From contig NZ_CP076853.1 in NCBI RefSeq assembly GCF_018987265.1, forward strand, positions 744,001-808,000: a stretch of DNA of 64,000 bases, written 5' to 3'. This stretch comes from Rhizobium sp. WYJ-E13 (GTDB lineage: Bacteria; Pseudomonadota; Alphaproteobacteria; Rhizobiales; Rhizobiaceae). Every line of letters starts with the position of its first letter. Position 1 is the stretch's first letter. The position numbers were made by a program, and so were the translations under genes. Below are positions 25,714-37,298 of the stretch, piece after piece. The notes beneath the pieces are model-generated. The model made no database searches. It saw only the letters and a list, made by a program, of their open reading frames with translations, and was not told the origin of the DNA.

Positions 25714-26103
25714 TCAAACCTTCCGATAGGGAAACAGCGCCCTTACTGCAGGATCGCGCAGCCACAACCCACCCCACATGAACAGCCCTAAATAGATGCT
25801 GAACAATATATGGCTGAAGAGCGGGCTTCCGGCCCGGATCTGCGTGGCCATCGCGCCGCCGAGCAGCCCCATCATCAGCACCGCGCCAAAGACGCTCGTC
25901 TGCGGGATGAGATAGAGCACGAGGCAGGTGAGCTCGATCAGGCCGATCATCAGCACATAACCGTTCGGCCATCCAAGCTGCGTCATGATTTCCTCGGCGA
26001 CCGGCAGGCCCAAGAGCTTGGGGGCGATTGATGCGCCGAGCATGAAGAGCGCGAAGAGCCCGGTCAGCACGCGACCGGTCCAGAGCATGGCCTTTTCGCT
26101 CAC
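25714..26103 (-). CDS. DoxX-like small membrane protein
   Basis: The 129-residue protein has four hydrophobic segments in the DoxX/DUF4267-like pattern (VLTGLFALFMLGASIAPKLL; GYVLMIGLIELTCLVLYLI; VFGAVLMMGLLGGAMATQI; ILFSIYLGLFMWGGLWL). The start is a GTG whose last bases overlap the stop of the VOC gene (GTGA), so it is the distal gene of the ArsR-SRPBCC-VOC-DoxX operon. Members of such operons are often linked to solvent or quinone stress, but the biochemical role is unknown. It converges on ccmH with 43 bases between. Confidence 0.8.
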   Translation of the reverse strand: MSEKAMLWTGRVLTGLFALFMLGASIAPKLLGLPVAEEIMTQLGWPNGYVLMIGLIELTCLVLYLIPQTSVFGAVLMMGLLGGAMATQIRAGSPLFSHILFSIYLGLFMWGGLWLRDPAVRALFPYRKV

Positions 26104-26516
26104 GGTTGACCCGCCGGGATCGTGTTGACCATCCAAGGCGTGCCGAAGCGATCGATGAACATGCCGAAGCCAGGCGACCAGAAGGTGGCGTTATATGGCA
26201 TGGTCACCTTGCCGCCTTCCGAGAGTGCCTCGAAAACGCGCTTCGTTTCCGCCGCATCCTCGCTGTGATAGGTGGCGCTGAAGCCGCCCATATCCTCCTG
26301 ATATCCGGGAGGGGCGTCGCAGCCCATCAGGGACTGGTCGCCGACATCGAGCCAGGCATGCATGATCTTGTCCTTGAAGGACGGATCGATCGGCATGTCG
26401 CCGGGCGCTTCGGCAAAGGTGAACATGCCGTTCAGCTTGCCACCGAGCACCTTGGCGTAGAATTCGAAGGCCTGCCGGCATTCACCTTTGAAGACGAGAT
26501 TCGTGATGAGTTTCAT
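26100..26516 (-). CDS. VOC-superfamily protein (PhnB/glyoxalase-like)
   Basis: A 138-residue protein of the PhnB-like 3-demethylubiquinone methyltransferase-type VOC fold: KLITNLVFKGECRQAFEFYAKVLGGKL at the N-terminus, GCDAPP near 69 and FWSPGFGMFIDRFGTPWMVN at the C-terminus. Glyoxalase metal ligands are incomplete, as is usual for PhnB proteins, so it is not a proven enzyme. The ATG at 26516 is preceded by GTGAGGACC, giving a reasonable ribosome site, and lies just downstream of the SRPBCC gene stop. Confidence 0.87.
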   Translation of the reverse strand: MKLITNLVFKGECRQAFEFYAKVLGGKLNGMFTFAEAPGDMPIDPSFKDKIMHAWLDVGDQSLMGCDAPPGYQEDMGGFSATYHSEDAAETKRVFEALSEGGKVTMPYNATFWSPGFGMFIDRFGTPWMVNTIPAGQP

Positions 26517-26521
26517 GGTCC

Positions 26522-26998
26522 TCACTCCCTTTGATTTGCCTGCGTTGCAATCCAGCTTTCCAGCCTGCCGAAGGTGCTCTCCCAGCCGTAGCGGTGACCG
26601 GTGACGCTCTCTTCGGATTTCAGGTCCGCATGGGTGAAATCCATCCGCGTGCGGCCATCGGCGAGTTCTTCGAAGACAACGGTCACGAGTGTCACGACCG
26701 CTTCGCCATCCTCATGCGATCCTTCCCATTGGAAGGTGAAGGAGAGGCGCGATGGCTCGTCGATTTCCCTGTAGACGCCGCTCTGCCATAACAGCCGGCC
26801 ATCCTCCGCATTCTTCAGGCAGGCCCTGTAGGCGCCGCCAACACGCAGATCCTGTACGACGCTGACGGCCGGCCATTCGACAGGGCCGAGCCAGGCGACG
26901 ACCATTTCCGGCCGCGTCCAGGCAGCCCATAAAAGGGCACGCGGTGCATTGAATATCCGCTGCATATGCAATGTGGGGCGCGATAGCTGATCGGCCAT
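26522..26998 (-). CDS. SRPBCC (AHSA1/CalC-like) domain protein
   Basis: The 158-residue protein starts with the AHSA1-type pattern RIFNAPRALLWAAWTRPEMVVAWLGP, followed by GGAYRACL, and ends in HRYGWESTFGRLESWI, the START-like helix-grip fold of CalC/AHSA1 proteins. These bind hydrophobic ligands or act in stress defence. It lies between the ArsR regulator (39 bases upstream) and the VOC protein (5 bases downstream), a highly recurrent arrangement in Proteobacteria and Actinobacteria. Confidence 0.87.
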   Translation of the reverse strand: MADQLSRPTLHMQRIFNAPRALLWAAWTRPEMVVAWLGPVEWPAVSVVQDLRVGGAYRACLKNAEDGRLLWQSGVYREIDEPSRLSFTFQWEGSHEDGEAVVTLVTVVFEELADGRTRMDFTHADLKSEESVTGHRYGWESTFGRLESWIATQANQRE

Positions 26999-27037
26999 GA
27001 TATTCCCCTTGTCGTGATTGAAAATGCGAGTTGACGG

Positions 27038-27385
27038 TCAATTGCGAGGGCCGCTGTCGTCCGCTCTCTGGATCTTCTGCAGGTAACCGTCCAACCGGTC
27101 GAAGCTCGATTCCCAGAAGCGCCGGTATTGCTCCAGCCAGTCGGCAATGCTTTTCATCGTCTGCGGTTCAAGCCTGGCCGGTCGCCACTGGGCTTCCTTG
27201 CCACGGCTGATGAGGCCGGCCTTTTCCAGCACCTTCAGATGTTTCGAAACCGCCGGAAGGCTCATGTCGAAGGGGGCAGCGAGTTCGTTGACCGAAGCTT
27301 CGCCTTCGGCCAGCCGCGCGATGATGGCCCGGCGCGTGGGGTCTGCAAGGGCGGCGAAAGCGGCGCTCAGCGTGTCGGTCTGCAT
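27038..27385 (-). CDS. ArsR-family transcriptional regulator
   Basis: A 115-residue winged-helix repressor (AFAALADPTRRAIIARLAEGEASVNELAAPFDMSLPAVSKHLKVLEKAGLISR). No cysteine pair of metal-sensing ArsR/SmtB proteins is present, so the signal is not a metal bound by Cys-x-Cys; this is the non-metal ArsR type that heads SRPBCC/VOC operons. It is the first gene of a four-gene minus-strand operon, and two repeated operator-like sites lie immediately upstream, fitting autorepression. Confidence 0.9.
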   Translation of the reverse strand: MQTDTLSAAFAALADPTRRAIIARLAEGEASVNELAAPFDMSLPAVSKHLKVLEKAGLISRGKEAQWRPARLEPQTMKSIADWLEQYRRFWESSFDRLDGYLQKIQRADDSGPRN

Positions 27386-27400
27386 GATATCCTCGTATGT

Positions 27401-27455
27401 AACGCTTTGGTTAAATACAAGGCGTCCACCCGCTTGTCAACCAATCGGTTAAATA
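27401..27455 (-). promoter_or_regulatory. Duplicated ArsR operator candidates
   Basis: Two 17-base sites, AACGCTTTGGTTAAATA (27401-27417) and AACCAATCGGTTAAATA (27439-27455), share the pattern AAC-N6-GTTAAATA with starts 38 bases apart. They lie directly upstream of the ArsR gene, and the second contains the inverted repeat AACC-AATC-GGTT. Two spaced sites would suit a cooperative ArsR dimer pair. Confidence 0.5.
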
Positions 27456-27628
27456 GGATGGCGGCGAGCGGCTTGACCCATCCCGCATGCCACCACAAGA
27501 ATGTCAGTACATTACGAATTTTTCATGGGCCGGACAGTTCGCAGTAAGGTGTGGCGTCCTATATCTCGACCATTCACGGATCCGGCATCGCCCGGAACGA
27601 GATCTGAACAAGAAGAGAAGGTGCTTCA

Positions 27629-29188
27629 ATGCTCAAAAATTTCCGCGGACGTCCGTCCCTCAAAACGGTGCTTCAGGCATCCACCGTAGCCGGTCTGGCA
27701 GCCGCCGTGCTTGCAACCGGTATCCCTGTCGAGATCTCCCGTTCTTACGCCGAGGCTGTCAATGTCCAGGCTCCCTCGGTTCCGAGCTTCGCCAATGTCG
27801 TTGACGCCGTTTCCCCTGCCGTCGTTTCCGTTCGTGTCGAAAGCCGCGTGAAGCCCGCTTCCGATGACGGCAACGGTTTCGCCTTCGATTTCAACGGCCG
27901 CGGCTTTGACGATCTGCCCGACGCTCTGAAACCGTTCTTCCGCCAGTTCGGCGAGCAGCAGAACCGCCAGGGCCAGAATCAGCAGCGCCGCTTCGGCCAT
28001 CCGGGTGAGGGCCGTCTGCGCCCGGTCGCTCAAGGGTCGGGCTTCTTCATCACCGAAGACGGCTACATCGTCACCAACAACCACGTCGTGTCCGACGGCT
28101 CGGCCTTCGTTGCCGTCATGAATGACGGTACCGAGCTCGACGCAAAGCTGATCGGCAAGGATCCGCGCACCGACCTCGCCGTGCTGAAGGTGGATGGCAA
28201 GGGCCGCAAGTTCACCTATGTCAATTGGGCCGATGACAACAAGGTCCGCGTCGGTGATTGGGTCGTCGCCGTCGGCAATCCCTTCGGCCTCGGCGGCACG
28301 GTCACGGCCGGCATCATTTCGGCCCGCGGCCGCGATATCGGCTCCGGCCCCTATGACGATTACCTGCAGGTCGATGCGGCCGTCAACCGCGGTAACTCGG
28401 GTGGCCCGACCTTCAACCTCAACGGCCAGGTCGTCGGCATCAACACCGCGATCTTCTCGCCGTCGGGCGGCAGCGTCGGTATCGCCTTCGCAATCCCTGC
28501 TTCCACTGCCAAGGACGTCGTTGCCGATCTGATGAAGGACGGTACGGTTTCGCGCGGTTACCTCGGCGTTCAGATCCAGCCGGTCACCAAGGACATCGCC
28601 GACTCCCTCGGCCTCTCCGAAGCAAATGGCGCTCTGGTCGTTTCCGCACAGGAAGGCACACCCGGTCAGAAGGCCGGCATGAAGACCGGCGACGTCGTCA
28701 CCGCAGTCAACGGCGAGCCGGTCAAGGATGCCCGCGATCTCAGCCGCCGCATCGGCGCCATGACGCCGGGCAGCAAGGTCGAGCTTTCGGTATGGCGTTC
28801 CGGCAAGGCGCAGTCCGTCAGCGTCGAGCTCGGCACGCTGCCGGCTGATCAGCAGGCTTCCGCCGGCGACGACAACGACCAGCAGGAGCAGGCCCAGCCG
28901 CCGGCTTCCGAGAAGGCGCTTGCCGATCTCGGCCTGACGGTCGGCCCGTCTGACGATGGCAAAGGCCTCGCCATCACCGGCATCGATCCGAATTCGGATG
29001 CCGCCGACAAGGGCATCAAGGAAGGCGAGACGATCACCTCGGTCAACAACCAGGAAGTCTCCAGCGCCGACGATGTCGTCCGCGTCATCAACCAGGCCAA
29101 GAAGGACGGCCGCACCCGCGCGCTGTTCCAGATCCAGTCGAAGGACGGCAGCCGCTTCGTCGCCCTCCCGATCAACGGCCAGGGCTGA
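27629..29188 (+). CDS. degP: DegP/HtrA-type periplasmic serine protease (Do family)
   Basis: The 519-residue protein has an N-terminal signal (residues 10-42, ...AAAVLATGIPVEISRSYAEA), a trypsin-like domain with H152 in GYIVTNNHVV, D182 in DPRTDLAVLKV and S257 in NRGNSGGPTF, and two PDZ domains (about 300-385 and 420-515). Between the sensor loop and catalytic core is a Gln/Asn/Arg-rich segment (QNRQGQNQQRR). It degrades or refolds damaged envelope proteins. It is followed by an OmpR-type two-component system, which is common for rhizobial degP. Confidence 0.93.
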   Translation: MLKNFRGRPSLKTVLQASTVAGLAAAVLATGIPVEISRSYAEAVNVQAPSVPSFANVVDAVSPAVVSVRVESRVKPASDDGNGFAFDFNGRGFDDLPDALKPFFRQFGEQQNRQGQNQQRRFGHPGEGRLRPVAQGSGFFITEDGYIVTNNHVVSDGSAFVAVMNDGTELDAKLIGKDPRTDLAVLKVDGKGRKFTYVNWADDNKVRVGDWVVAVGNPFGLGGTVTAGIISARGRDIGSGPYDDYLQVDAAVNRGNSGGPTFNLNGQVVGINTAIFSPSGGSVGIAFAIPASTAKDVVADLMKDGTVSRGYLGVQIQPVTKDIADSLGLSEANGALVVSAQEGTPGQKAGMKTGDVVTAVNGEPVKDARDLSRRIGAMTPGSKVELSVWRSGKAQSVSVELGTLPADQQASAGDDNDQQEQAQPPASEKALADLGLTVGPSDDGKGLAITGIDPNSDAADKGIKEGETITSVNNQEVSSADDVVRVINQAKKDGRTRALFQIQSKDGSRFVALPINGQG

Positions 29189-29208
29189 TCTTCTGGCCTC
29201 AGAAGGCC

Positions 29209-29247
29209 GGAGCCGCGCAGGGACACATGCTGCGCGGCTCCCAATTT
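29209..29247 (+). terminator. Rho-independent terminator after degP
   Basis: GGAGCCGCGCAG (29209-29220) pairs perfectly with CTGCGCGGCTCC (29230-29241) across a nine-base loop, followed by CAATTTT. It separates degP from the two-component genes. Confidence 0.75.
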
Positions 29248-29306
29248 TCCAACTTTGTCAAATTCTTCAAGTCCGCTGAATTCTTCAATTATGAAGGACG
29301 CCCGCA

Positions 29307-30053
29307 ATGACCTCCGCACAACAGGAAGACGCTTTGAGCCTTGCCGAAACGCAACCGGCGGGTAATGTCGGCCGAATGAAGATTCTCATCATCGAAGACG
29401 ATCTCGAAGCGGCGGTCTATCTCACGAAAGCCTTTCGTGAGGCGGGGATCGTTGCCGACCATGCAAGCGACGGCGAAAGCGGTCTCTTCATGGGGTCGGA
29501 AAATACCTACGACGTCATCGTCATCGACCGCATGCTGCCGCGCCGCGATGGTCTCTCCGTCATCAGCGAGCTGCGCCGCAAGGGCATCCACACGCCGGTT
29601 CTCATTCTCTCCGCTCTCGGTCAGGTCGACGACCGCGTGACGGGTCTGCGCGCCGGCGGCGACGACTACCTGCCGAAGCCCTATGCTTTCAGCGAGCTGC
29701 TCGCCCGCGTCGAAGTGCTCGGCCGCCGCAAGGGTACGCCGGACCAGGATGTCGTCTACCGCGTCGGCGATCTCGAGCTCGACCGCCTCTCGCATGAGGT
29801 CCGCCGCGGCGGCAAGGAAATCCCGCTGCAGCCGCGCGAATTCCGCCTGCTGGAATATTTGATGAAGAATGCCGGCCAGGTCGTGACCCGCACCATGCTT
29901 CTCGAAAATGTCTGGGATTACCATTTCGATCCGCAGACCAATGTCATCGACGTGCATGTCTCGCGCCTGCGCTCCAAGATCGAGAAGGACTTCAGCCAGC
30001 CGCTGCTGAAGACGATCCGAGGCGCGGGTTACATGATCAAGGACGAGGGATGA
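29307..30053 (+). CDS. OmpR-family response regulator
   Basis: The 248-residue protein has a 23-residue N-terminal extension, then a receiver domain (E30-D31-D32, phosphorylated D74 in VIVIDRMLPRRDG, K in LPKPYAF) and an OmpR winged helix (about 150-245). The first ATG is retained because AAGGA stands nine bases before it, while the internal ATG at 29376 has no ribosome site. It resembles the TctD/QseB-type regulators next to degP and glnE in other rhizobia. The ATGA overlap with the kinase gene marks them as a pair. The signal is unknown; envelope stress is suggested by degP. Confidence 0.88.
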   Translation: MTSAQQEDALSLAETQPAGNVGRMKILIIEDDLEAAVYLTKAFREAGIVADHASDGESGLFMGSENTYDVIVIDRMLPRRDGLSVISELRRKGIHTPVLILSALGQVDDRVTGLRAGGDDYLPKPYAFSELLARVEVLGRRKGTPDQDVVYRVGDLELDRLSHEVRRGGKEIPLQPREFRLLEYLMKNAGQVVTRTMLLENVWDYHFDPQTNVIDVHVSRLRSKIEKDFSQPLLKTIRGAGYMIKDEG

Positions 30054-31456
30054 GCCGCTTCTGGGTTCTCTTCAAGTCCACTGCAGTCCGCCTTTCGGCT
30101 CTTTATATCCTGCTCTTTGCCATCTGCGCCGCAACGCTCGTCTTCTATGTGACGGCGATGTCCGAGCGGCTGCTGTCCGGCCAGATCCGCGATGCGGTCG
30201 CCCAGGAGGTGACGCAGGTCCAGCGCGCCTATGATGCCGGCGGCATGAACCTGCTCCTGCGGACGATGGAGCGCCGTGCCCGCCAGCCGGGCGCCAATCT
30301 CTATCTCATCGCCGGTCCCTCGGGCGATATCCTCGCCGGTAACGTCGCCTCCGTACAGCCTGGCGTTTTCGAGGAGCAGGGCTGGACCTCGGTGCCCTTC
30401 ATGTATCAGCGCTATACCGACAGCGGTCTGGTGCGGCATACGGCGATTGCCAACATCTTCGTTCTCGACAACGGCCTGCGCGTACTGATCGGCCGAGACC
30501 TTGGCGAGCCGGAACGTTTCCGCGTGCTGGTGCGCCAGGCCCTCATGATCGCGCTCGCCATCATGGGCCTCGGCGCCATCATCATCTGGTTCGGCATCGG
30601 CCGCAATGCGCTGAAACGCATCGACCGCATGTCGGACGCCGGCAAGAAGATCATGGCCGGCGATCTCTCGCAGCGCCTGCCGGTCGGCGGCTCGGGCGAC
30701 GAATTCGACCGGCTTTCCGTCTCGCTGAACAACATGCTGGAACGCATCGAGAAGCTGAACGAAGGGCTGCGGCAGGTCTCCGACAATATCGCCCATGACC
30801 TGAAGACGCCGCTGACGCGCCTGCGCAACAAGGCCGCCGATGCGCTCGACATGGAGGACCGCGAGCTGCGCCGCAGCGCTTTGGAAGGCATCATCTCTGA
30901 ATCCGACCAGCTCATCCGCACCTTCAATGCGCTGCTGATGATTTCCCGCGTCGAGGCTGGTTCCGTCGCCGCCGAAATGTCGCCGATCGAGCTTTCCGCC
31001 ATCGTCGCCGACAGCGCCGAACTCTACGAGCCGGTCGCCGATGAGGCAGGCATGGCGCTGACGTCCGAGATCGAGCCCGGCATCGAGATACAGGGCAACC
31101 GCGAACTGATCGGCCAGGCGATCTTCAATCTGCTCGACAATGCGATCAAATATTCCGCCGATACCCAGGGCACAGGCGCCGTCTCTGTGGAGCTCCACCG
31201 CCGCCCCGACGGCATATGCCTATCCGTTGCCGATCACGGCCCCGGCGTCCCGCCTGACCGCCGCGAGGATGTGCTGAAGCGCTTTGTCCGCCTGGATGAA
31301 AGCCGTTCGAAGCCGGGCACCGGCCTTGGCCTCTCTCTCGTCGAGGCGATCATGGAGCTGCACGGCGGTACGCTGGAGCTTTCGGACACGGATCCCGGCA
31401 ATGCGGAACGTCCCGGCCTCACCGTCAGCATGGTTTTCCCCGTCAGGCCTGCCTGA
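30050..31456 (+). CDS. Sensor histidine kinase partner of the degP-linked regulator
   Basis: The 468-residue kinase has TM1 at 13-35, a periplasmic region of about 130 residues, TM2 at 163-183, a HAMP domain (184-236), a dimerisation helix with H249 in NIAHDLKTPLTRLRNKA, and ATPase motifs NLLDNAIKYS, DHGPGVPP and GTGLGLSLVEAI. It belongs to the OmpR-associated HisKA class and would phosphorylate the regulator encoded immediately upstream, with which it overlaps by four bases. No dedicated ligand-binding domain can be named. Confidence 0.9.
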   Translation: MSRFWVLFKSTAVRLSALYILLFAICAATLVFYVTAMSERLLSGQIRDAVAQEVTQVQRAYDAGGMNLLLRTMERRARQPGANLYLIAGPSGDILAGNVASVQPGVFEEQGWTSVPFMYQRYTDSGLVRHTAIANIFVLDNGLRVLIGRDLGEPERFRVLVRQALMIALAIMGLGAIIIWFGIGRNALKRIDRMSDAGKKIMAGDLSQRLPVGGSGDEFDRLSVSLNNMLERIEKLNEGLRQVSDNIAHDLKTPLTRLRNKAADALDMEDRELRRSALEGIISESDQLIRTFNALLMISRVEAGSVAAEMSPIELSAIVADSAELYEPVADEAGMALTSEIEPGIEIQGNRELIGQAIFNLLDNAIKYSADTQGTGAVSVELHRRPDGICLSVADHGPGVPPDRREDVLKRFVRLDESRSKPGTGLGLSLVEAIMELHGGTLELSDTDPGNAERPGLTVSMVFPVRPA

Positions 31457-31536
31457 TTTCCTTATCATTTTCATATTGGCGCTTTCACGCCGACACCCTA
31501 GTTTAAAGTCGCATTGCGGCATGGCAGGGAGAGCAA

Positions 31537-34494
31537 ATGCTGACGAAATCGAAGCACGGCCTGAAGGATGTCGCCGAGGGACTTCTGCGGCCGTTGAATC
31601 AGACGGAACTGAAAGCGGCGATCGTCGACCTGCAGGATATCGGCAAGAGCGAGCCTGTTGTCGCCGATATGCTGAAGGCCGAAGGCGCGCTGCGCGATTT
31701 CATCGCCGCCGTTCTGACCCTCTCTCCCTACCTGCGTGAGATCGCCAATCTCGATCCGGCCATCCTTGCCTCCGCCATCAGCGATCCGCTGGAACCGCAG
31801 ATCGACGCGCTGATTGCAGAGGCGCGCGATTGCTGGAAGCCGGACAGCGAAGGAAACGTGCCGGGCGAAGGCCAGGTGATGACCAGGCTTCGCATCGTCA
31901 AGCGCAGGGTGGCCTTCCTCGTAGCCCTTGCCGATCTCGCCCGCATCTTCGACGGCAGGGCAACGACCGGCTGGCTCAGCGAACTCGCCGAGGTGTCGGT
32001 GACGGCTGCCATCAATCACCTGCTGCTGTCGACGCATGAAAGCGGCAAGCTGAAGCTGAAGAATGCTGCTGCACCGAGCGAGGGTTCCGGCCTCATCGTT
32101 CTCGGCATGGGCAAGCTCGGCGCTTCCGAGCTCAACTATTCCTCCGATATCGATCTCGTCGTCTTCTTCGACGAACAAGCCGGCATCGTGCCTGATCCGG
32201 ATGATGCGATCGAGATTTTCCCGCGTATGATGCGGCGGCTGGTGCGTATCCTGCAGGAGCGCACGGCGGACGGTTATGTCTTCCGCACCGACCTGCGGCT
32301 GCGGCCGGACCCCGGCTCGACACCGCTGGCAATGTCAGTCGATGCCGCCATGATCTATTACGAGGGCAGGGGGCAGAACTGGGAGCGAGCCGCCTTCATC
32401 AAGGCCCGCGCCGTCGCCGGCGATATTGCCGCTGGCGAGCAGTTCCTGCGCGGCCTTGCTCCCTTCGTCTTCCGCAAATATCTCGATTATGCGGCGATAT
32501 CAGACATCCACTCCATCAAGCGGCAGATCCACGCCCATAAGGGGCATGGCGCAATCGCCGTGAAGGGCCATAACGTCAAGCTTGGCCGCGGCGGCATCCG
32601 CGAGATCGAATTCTTCGTGCAGACCCAGCAACTGATCGCCGGCGGCCGGATGCCGGCACTGCGCTCGCGTGTCACCGAGGAGACGCTGGCGGAGCTCACC
32701 AAGGCAAAGTGGATCGATGCGGAAACCCGCGACGAGCTGACGGAGGCCTACTGGTTCCTTAGGGATGTCGAGCACCGCATCCAGATGGTGCGCGACGAGC
32801 AGACCCATCTGCTGCCGGAAACCGATGCAGAGCTGAAGCGCATCGCGTTCATGATGGGCTTTACCGACACGCCGAGCTTTTCCGAACGGCTGGTGGAGGT
32901 GCTGAAAGCGGTCGAGCGGCGCTACGCCGACCTTTTCGAGCAGGAAACGAAGCTCTCCGTTGGAACCGGCAATCTCGTCTTCACCGGTCAGGGCGACGAT
33001 CCCGATACGCTGGAGACGCTGAAGAAGCTTGGCTTCGAACGGCCATCGGATATTTCACGCATTATCCGCACCTGGCACTACGGCCGCTACCGCGCCACGC
33101 AATCGGTCGAGGCGCGAGAACGTCTGACGGAACTGGCGCCTGAGCTTCTGCGCGTCTTCGGCGAAAGCAAGCGGGCCGACGAGGCGCTGCTGCGCTTCGA
33201 CAGCTTCATTTCCGGCCTGCCATCCGGCATCCAGCTCTTCTCGCTGCTCGGCAGCAATCCGGCGCTGCTCTCCCTGATCGTCAACATCATGTCCTCGGCG
33301 CCGAAGCTCGCGGAAGTCATCGCCGCCCGCCCGCATGTCTTCGACGGCATGCTCGATCCGGGTCTGATGGCCGAGCTGCCGACACGCGACTATCTCGGCG
33401 AGCGGCTGGAGGGCTCGCTGGTGCAGGCCCGACACTATGAGGAAGTGCTGGACCGGCTGCGCATCTTCGCTGCCGAACAGCGCTTTTTGATCGGCATCCG
33501 CCTGCTGACCGGCTCAATCAACGGTGACATGGCCTCGCGCGCCTTTACCCATCTCGCAGACCTCATTATCGAGGCGGCACTCGATGCTGTCATGAAGGAG
33601 ATCCGCGTCACGCACGGCGATTATCCCGGCGGGCGGATCGCCATCGCCGGCATGGGCAAGCTCGGCAGCTTCGAGCTGACGGCCGGCTCCGATATCGACC
33701 TCATCCTGCTCTACGATTACGATGACGCGGCCTCCGAATCCGATGGGCCGAAGCCGCTTGATGCGACGCGATACTTCACCCGCATCACCCAGCGCCTGAT
33801 CGCCGCCTTCTCGGCCCCGACGGCCGAAGGCGTGCTCTACGAAGTCGACATGCGCCTTCGCCCTTCCGGCAACAAGGGGCCGGTCGCCACCCGCATCAAC
33901 GCTTTCGGCAAATACCAGCGCGAAGAGGCCTGGACCTGGGAGCATATGGCGCTGTCGCGCGCCCGGCTGATCTGCGGCGACCAGAGCCTGATCGGCGAGG
34001 CGGAAAGCATCATCGCCGATGTGCTCTCGGTGAAGCGCGATGTCGCCAAGGTGACCCATGACGTGGCCGAGATGCGCGAGCTGATCGAAAAGGAAAAGGC
34101 ACCGGAGAATGGCTGGGATCTGAAGCTCATTCCGGGCGGCGTGATCGATGTTGAATTCATCGCCCAATATCTCGCCCTGATCGCGCCAGCCAAAGGTGTC
34201 GAGATCAGGATCAACGGCCTCACAACGGGTGCGGCACTGAAGGTGCTGGGCGAGAAGCTGATGGGTTCGGCAGACCTCGATACCTGCCTTGAAGCCTTTG
34301 CCCTCTATACGGAGCTTTCACAGCTCATCCGCCTCTGCATCGATGGAATGTTCGATCCGAAGGAGGCGACTGCGGGCCTGACCGAGCTCGTCTGCCGGGC
34401 CGGAGACTGCCCTGACATCAAGACTTTGGAGGGTGAGGTGAAGCGGCTGTCCAAGGCTGTCCGCAAGGTCTTCCAGACAGTGGTAAAGGCCTGA
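31537..34494 (+). CDS. glnE: Bifunctional glutamine synthetase adenylyltransferase/deadenylase
   Basis: A 985-residue protein with two nucleotidyltransferase domains. The N-terminal deadenylylase has GMGKLGASELNYSSDIDLVVFFD (about residues 188-210), and the C-terminal adenylyltransferase has GMGKLGSFELTAGSDIDLILLYD (about 704-726), each with the GS-x10-DxD signature and followed by GlnD-like helical domains. It adds or removes AMP on glutamine synthetase in response to PII and glutamine, shutting off or restoring ammonium assimilation. Length is normal. Its place between a two-component system and the PleC-like kinase matches other rhizobial chromosomes. Confidence 0.95.
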   Translation: MLTKSKHGLKDVAEGLLRPLNQTELKAAIVDLQDIGKSEPVVADMLKAEGALRDFIAAVLTLSPYLREIANLDPAILASAISDPLEPQIDALIAEARDCWKPDSEGNVPGEGQVMTRLRIVKRRVAFLVALADLARIFDGRATTGWLSELAEVSVTAAINHLLLSTHESGKLKLKNAAAPSEGSGLIVLGMGKLGASELNYSSDIDLVVFFDEQAGIVPDPDDAIEIFPRMMRRLVRILQERTADGYVFRTDLRLRPDPGSTPLAMSVDAAMIYYEGRGQNWERAAFIKARAVAGDIAAGEQFLRGLAPFVFRKYLDYAAISDIHSIKRQIHAHKGHGAIAVKGHNVKLGRGGIREIEFFVQTQQLIAGGRMPALRSRVTEETLAELTKAKWIDAETRDELTEAYWFLRDVEHRIQMVRDEQTHLLPETDAELKRIAFMMGFTDTPSFSERLVEVLKAVERRYADLFEQETKLSVGTGNLVFTGQGDDPDTLETLKKLGFERPSDISRIIRTWHYGRYRATQSVEARERLTELAPELLRVFGESKRADEALLRFDSFISGLPSGIQLFSLLGSNPALLSLIVNIMSSAPKLAEVIAARPHVFDGMLDPGLMAELPTRDYLGERLEGSLVQARHYEEVLDRLRIFAAEQRFLIGIRLLTGSINGDMASRAFTHLADLIIEAALDAVMKEIRVTHGDYPGGRIAIAGMGKLGSFELTAGSDIDLILLYDYDDAASESDGPKPLDATRYFTRITQRLIAAFSAPTAEGVLYEVDMRLRPSGNKGPVATRINAFGKYQREEAWTWEHMALSRARLICGDQSLIGEAESIIADVLSVKRDVAKVTHDVAEMRELIEKEKAPENGWDLKLIPGGVIDVEFIAQYLALIAPAKGVEIRINGLTTGAALKVLGEKLMGSADLDTCLEAFALYTELSQLIRLCIDGMFDPKEATAGLTELVCRAGDCPDIKTLEGEVKRLSKAVRKVFQTVVKA

Positions 34495-34505
34495 GCCTTT
34501 CCGCG

Positions 34506-36872
<2,367 letters not shown>

Positions 36873-37298
36873 CTAGAGAATCATGCGTGATTCGCCTTGT
36901 CCAGAGCCGATGGTAAAATTTTGTTAACCATATGCGATTGCAGGATTTTCAAAGAGATTCGCAGATGGCACTGCCTGGCTGCTTCATCGGATGAAGGCCG
37001 CCAGGCGGCAAATCACCCAGCACACAATGGGCCTTTGCCGGGTTCGATTTCCAAACACGACGCATAGGATGCAGGTGTTGCATAGGTTGCTCCCTCCCCG
37101 ACGTGAGAGACGCCAGCCACATGACAGGCAATGATCTGACATTTTTCAGAGGGCGTATGAAAGTCGCCCTGCACCCCGCGCATCCTATGCAGGCCTCGCT
37201 TCAATTCCATCGGTCTGCATGGTGCAGAAGTCCAAGATGTCGAAATCCGCTTCCTTGATCGCGATGTTCTAGGTGAATGGTCAGCCACTATTCTGGTG
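36873..37298. other. Gap between the pleC-like gene and parE; nothing recognised
   Basis: About 425 bases without a convincing gene. A minus-strand frame of 91 codons (37013-37288) has no ribosome site and an amino-acid composition unlike a folded protein. A short direct repeat (CTAGGTGAA) at 37270-37306 is the only pattern noted. The AT-rich part next to 36873-36950 probably holds the pleC promoter. Confidence 0.5.

Noticed and set aside
37013..37288. 91-codon minus-strand frame between pleC and parE
   Set aside because: No ribosome site and an implausible composition with scattered Cys, His and Pro; left as unannotated gap.
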